DNA of 25,000 nucleotides from Nemertoderma westbladi (lineage: Eukaryota; Xenacoelomorpha; Nemertodermatida; Nemertodermatidae), in the NCBI GenBank assembly GCA_032718475.1, contig JAUCBJ010003523.1:1-25000 (forward strand), given 5' to 3'. Shown in pieces: positions 21,949 through 25,000 of the stretch. The first letter of the stretch is position 1, and every line of letters begins with the position of its first letter. A program made the position numbers and the translations under genes. The notes beneath the pieces were generated by a model. It ran no database searches and was not told the origin of the DNA. It was given only the letters and a program-made list of their open reading frames with translations.

Positions 21949-21984
21949 CCCTATTAGCACTGGGGGGGGGGCCGAATCGGCCCC
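21949..21984 (+). repeat. Left terminal inverted repeat of piggyBac-like element
   Basis: It runs CCCTATTAGCACTG, then ten G, then CCGAATCGGCCCC. The last part is itself near-palindromic (GGCCGA A TCGGCC). It pairs with 23301-23363 in reverse complement, apart from 25 extra bases on that side. Confidence 0.85.
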
Positions 21985-22275
21985 TTCCTAGTTTTTAGTT
22001 GCTGTAACTATGCAACCACATTACGTACCGGCCCAATTTTTTGTGAGAATTAGCCAAATTTAATGCCGCATCTTTTGCAAAAAACGCCGTTGCAATTGGA
22101 TTTCTACTTTTCGATGTGGGTGCCACCTCAAAATTTGGTCTCCAGCACCAAATTTTTTGAAATTTTCGAATTTTACAAAGTCATTCGTGATTTAGTAATT
22201 ATTTATGTTTGGGCTATTTTTATTTATTTTTATTGGTTTGGATCACTCTAATGTTCTATACAAGTATGTAAGTGT

Positions 22276-22694
22276 AGTGGTTCGCCATTTTTGGTGCACC
22301 AAAATTAGGGCGTGGCACTTCAAATTTTGAAAAATACGAGATTCGGAAAATACACTAAAGTTTTGATTTGCAAAGCATTTTTATAGGTTTTCTGGAGCGC
22401 TGAATCGATTGAAAGTAATATAGAAGCCTGAAGACTTAGTGGTTCGCCATTTTTGGTGCACCAAAATTAGGGCGTGGCACTTCAAATTTTGAAAAATACG
22501 AGATTCGGAAAATTCACTAAAGTTTTGATTTCAAATTAATTTTATAGGTTTTCTGGAGCGCTGAATCGATTGAAAGTAATATAGAAGCCTCAAATCCTTT
22601 GTGTACGTAATTTTCGGTGCACCAAAATTAGGGCGTGGCACTTCAAATTTTCAAAATTACTTTTTTCGGAAAAAACACTAAAGTTTTGATTTCA
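22276..22694 (+). repeat. Internal modules A-C of the piggyBac-like element (forward)
   Basis: Three direct copies of a module of about 162 bp start near 22276, 22438 and 22612. Shared landmarks are the palindromic GGTGCACC, AAAATTAGGGCGTGGCACTT, a CGAGATTCGGAAAA segment and TGAATCGATTGAAAG. The third copy is shortened and more diverged, with TTTTCGGAAAAAA in place of the CGAGATTCGG segment. Confidence 0.85.
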
Positions 22695-22710
22695 AAAAAT
22701 GGCTAACTTC

Positions 22711-23027
22711 TAAGTCTTCAGGCTTCTATATTACTTTCAATCGATTCAGCGGTCTGGAAAACCTATATAAATTCGTTAAAATTTCAATTTTGGTTTATTT
22801 TCCGAATCTCGTATTTTTCAAAATTTGAAGTGCCACGCCCTAATTTTGGTGCACCAAAAATGGCGAACCACTCAGTCTTCAGGCTTCTATATTACTTTCA
22901 ATCGATTCAGCGGCCCAGAAAACCCATAAAGATGCGTTGAAATAAAAAAATTAGGGGCATTTTCTGAATATCTAATTTTTCAAAATTTGAAGTGCCACGC
23001 CCACTTCTTAGGTGCACGAAAAATAGC
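22711..23027 (-). repeat. Internal modules D-E of the piggyBac-like element (inverted)
   Basis: Two further copies in reverse orientation occur at 22711-22872 and 22873-about 23027, recognised by CTTTCAATCGATTCAGCGG and AAGTGCCACGCCC. Copy D matches copies A and B almost base for base. With A-C they form a large imperfect palindrome centred near 22700. Confidence 0.85.
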
Positions 23028-23300
23028 ATCCACTTCAATTTTTGGAAGTGGAATATAATCACATTCGATTCAGCGTCTTGAAAAACCTACTAAATCTAGC
23101 CAACACTGCCACACTATTAGTTTTTAGAAAACGAAAAATTTTGTAATTTTGTCCTGGGACTACTTTTATTTTTCATCAAAATTATGAGACCCTGCTTATG
23201 AAATTTTAATTTTTTAAGGTTTGGTAGTGTTCATCTATAGTTGTTTCACCAACAGCCCAAATTTTGTAGGATTTCATTGGACGACTACAAAAATATAGTG

Positions 23301-23363
23301 GGTGGGCCGAATCGGCCCCCCCCCAGTGGTGCTAATGGTCAAAACACCCCAGTGGTAATAGGG
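23301..23363 (-). repeat. Right terminal inverted repeat of piggyBac-like element
   Basis: Read on the minus strand it begins CCCTATTACCACTGGGG, then 15 spacer bases ending in CATTAG, then a second CACCACTGGGGG block and CCGAATCGGCCC. The doubled CACTGGGG block is what makes this end 25 bp longer than the left end. Confidence 0.8.
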
Positions 23364-23367
23364 TTAA

Positions 23368-23635
23368 AATCTTAACACAATAAAGTTTAAGAATCTGCAA
23401 TTGTGTACAATGAAGGTAAATAATCTTAAACATTGAAGGTAAACGGTCCTACAATTTTACACGATAGGTTTAAAAATGATGGATGGGTTTACATACAAAG
23501 GGTTTTAACAAGTTTAGTAATTAAAGCATAAAAACATTGGGTTGGCGGATTATAAATATTGGAAAATACAAAATAATTATCCGAGAAAAAAAACAGAAAT
23601 GGGAAAAGCAACGCGGTATAATTTTGATATTTATA
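23368..23635. other. Spacer between piggyBac-like element and receptor gene
   Basis: AT-rich. It should contain the 3' flank, and perhaps the 3' UTR, of the minus-strand receptor gene. No independent gene or repeat is visible. Confidence 0.5.
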
Positions 23636-23641
23636 TTTATT
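23636..23641 (-). promoter_or_regulatory. Possible polyadenylation signal overlapping the receptor stop codon
   Basis: On the minus strand the last codon and stop read GAA TAA ATA, so a canonical AATAAA overlaps the stop. If used, the 3' UTR would be only a few tens of bases. Hexamers are frequent by chance in AT-rich DNA, so this is weak. Confidence 0.2.
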
Positions 23642-24730
23642 CTTTCTTCTTGCAGAACGCCTGATATACTGATGATCTAAAACTGGAACTGAATGCAAGA
23701 TATATATATAGATTAATCACTTGGTTGAGACTGTGCAACCAGAAACCAATCTTCCGAGCAAGGGCGACAAACGATCCAGATTCTAGTGTTTCAAATATAT
23801 TTGCACCATAATTAATATATAAGTGATATATTATGTTTGGAGCTATTAAAATCATCGCACAGATATTTGTTGCCACCAACATTCGAGTTAATTGAATATC
23901 TTCAGATTTTCTTTTTTCAGATTTCCCAGCCATATTTTTTGCCATGAACCTCAATTTTCTAATTGTGATAATATTTAACGGGCAGATTACTCCGAATGGC
24001 AATATATAATCAAGGGTTGCCTGCCAGATATGTATTATTCCCATTAACTTTCTTGAAACGGCAGGATTGTATTGTATTAATTCTGTAGTATATACTTTGC
24101 CCTGACTGGCATAATAAGCAGGAAGTCCTGCTGTAGGGAAATAATTAGGCCAACTAAGAAATAATGTTATGAAAAATAATCCCCAAATAATGGTTTTGGT
24201 CTTTTGAAACAAATATTTTGCATTTTGAGGGCGCATCACACAAATATATCGTTCTATGGACAGATACATCAACATCCATATTGAATAATTTGTATTCCAA
24301 AACAATAACATTACTAGTGGTTTAATATACAAGCCCATGTGCCATAAAGGATATGCAATAAACAGGCTATAAATACCAAAAAACCAGACCTGTAATATTA
24401 AAAGCAAGGTATCACTAACTGACAGCGACATAATGAGATGTCTGGTATGGTTGTTAAGAATATTTGTTTTAGCCATCGTGTATATGTTGACAAAATTTGA
24501 TGGGATCCCAATGCAAAGGAGGCCAAGACCAAATATTCGTGTGATTTCATCTTCGAGCGATAAATCGCCAATCACATCAGACATTATATTATAAGTAACA
24601 ATCGCCTTGGAACATGATGGTGTCGAGGCATTGTTTATGCAATATGGAGGTGTCAAAATCACCTGATCATTATATATAGAGATAACAAGGCCGTCTTCAT
24701 TGATACTACCATTTTCTACTAATATACCAT
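23637..24730 (-). CDS. Class A (rhodopsin-like) GPCR, main exon, peptide-receptor type
   Basis: This exon encodes 364 residues from an Asp codon split with an upstream exon to TAA at 23637. Numbering residues from the codon at 24660-24662, seven hydrophobic segments lie near 42-64, 75-97, 111-142, 157-175, 212-235, 260-284 and 302-323. Landmarks are N56 in GIPSN (TM1), D84 in SVSD (TM2), E137-R138-Y139 (TM3), W160 (TM4), P222 (TM5), P275 (TM6) and N317-LYI-Y321 in place of NPxxY. A short basic tail FCKKKE follows helix 8 (SSSFRSSV). The N-terminus is extracellular with NGS and NAS glycosylation sequons. The TM3/ECL2 cysteine pair and the TM6 tryptophan are missing. Family knowledge suggests a neuropeptide (FMRFamide-receptor-like) role at the plasma membrane; the ligand is unknown. 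GTG at 24662 is not a credible start: the frame stays open to the splice acceptor. Confidence 0.85.
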
Positions 24731-24979
24731 CTGAAATTACAAATATATATATTATAAGATAACAGCATTTCAGCAGTTTGAGAATAGTAGTTTTATGTCC
24801 CTTTACTTAAGATTGGCATTGGTAGCCACATATCAGGTCTATCCATTGTATCTTTGGTAGCCACATATCAGGTCTATCCATTGTATCTTTGTATCGAATT
24901 ATTTGAGTAAATAAACTGCCTGATAATTATGAACTGGTTAATTAATTAATTCATTTAAATTAATTTATATAAAACTTAC
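24731..24979 (-). other. Predicted GPCR intron (249 bp)
   Basis: The minus strand shows a consensus donor CTG|GTAAGT (GT at 24978-24979) and an acceptor TTTGTAATTTCAG (AG at 24731-24732) after a T-rich stretch. Joining the exons keeps the frame open with a split GAT codon. The intron contains a stop in the receptor frame near 24805, so it must be removed if the upstream exon is used. It also contains an exact 35-bp tandem duplication. Confidence 0.65.
24821..24890 (+). repeat. Exact 35-bp tandem duplication in the intron
   Basis: The 35 bases at 24821-24855 (beginning GGTAGCCACATATCAGG) are repeated exactly at 24856-24890. This is a recent slippage-type duplication with no sign of function. 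Confidence 0.9.
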
Positions 24980-25000
24980 CAGATTTAATTACATTTGATG
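24980..25000 (-). CDS. Upstream GPCR exon, partial (runs off the window)
   Basis: The last 21 bases of the window on the minus strand are open in the phase required by the main exon. They would encode SNVIKS followed by the first base of the split Asp codon. The exon ends at a consensus donor. The true start codon, probably with a signal peptide or more N-terminal ectodomain, lies beyond the window. Confidence 0.45.

Larger units (their letters stand above)
21945..23367. mobile_element. Non-autonomous piggyBac-like element (1.42 kb)
   Basis: The element is bounded by TTAA at both ends (21945-21948 and 23364-23367). Its termini are 5'-CCCTATTA and TAATAGGG-3', the arrangement of the piggyBac superfamily (TTAA target duplication, ends beginning CCC). 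The terminal inverted repeats continue inward to a shared CACTGGGGG and CCGAATCGGCCC. The right end is 25 bp longer between terminus and inner repeat, an asymmetry also known in classical piggyBac ends. The interior is AT-rich and codes for no transposase; it consists largely of repeated modules in opposite orientations. It would depend on a transposase encoded elsewhere. Confidence 0.85.

Noticed and set aside
22063-22251. 62-codon frame as a remnant transposase in the piggyBac-like element
   Set aside because: It has no catalytic Asp-containing motifs or piggyBac-like features and lies in an AT-rich repeat region.
23641-23656. Plus-strand splice acceptor (TTCTTCTTGCAG)
   Set aside because: It falls inside the minus-strand GPCR coding end, and no plus-strand exon is supported; likely chance.

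Overview
This window looks like nuclear DNA of an invertebrate animal. The evidence is an intron-containing class A GPCR gene, APE-type non-LTR (LINE) retrotransposon remnants, a piggyBac-type element with TTAA target duplications, long homopolymer tracts and a very large tandem satellite. There are no operons, no Shine-Dalgarno-led genes and no prokaryotic genes. The phylum cannot be fixed from the sequence; an aquatic lophotrochozoan or cnidarian-like animal is only a guess.

Layout. 1-968 is gene-poor unique DNA with two pure G tracts. About 980-17852 is one array of a 30-bp satellite, roughly 520 units. It is interrupted once, at 4709-5874, by a 5'-truncated LINE on the minus strand that carries a readable reverse transcriptase fragment. 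The array is not uniform. It contains long blocks of identical units (about 6691-7600 and 12441-14741), a near-perfect 1259-bp higher-order duplication (about 8792-11347) and 92/122-bp higher-order repeats (16715-17118). Short perfect inverted repeats sit at both array edges. 17876-18417 is AT-rich non-coding DNA.

18418-23367 is a graveyard of mobile elements. A broken C-terminal domain of a second reverse-transcriptase family lies at 18418-18864. A longer, frameshifted copy of the same LINE family follows at 18866 to about 21897, split by a roughly 580-bp insertion between GGATCC copies. A non-autonomous piggyBac-like element with a foldback interior occupies 21945-23367.

23637-24730 (minus strand) is the main exon of a rhodopsin-class GPCR. 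A 249-bp intron (24731-24979) with good splice signals separates it from an upstream exon that runs off the window end. The receptor lacks several usual class A landmarks (TM3/ECL2 cysteines, the TM6 tryptophan, the NPxxY proline).

Apart from the receptor gene, the window appears to be dominated by satellite amplification and transposition. The many long open frames in the satellite follow from a stop-free 30-bp period and are not annotated as genes.
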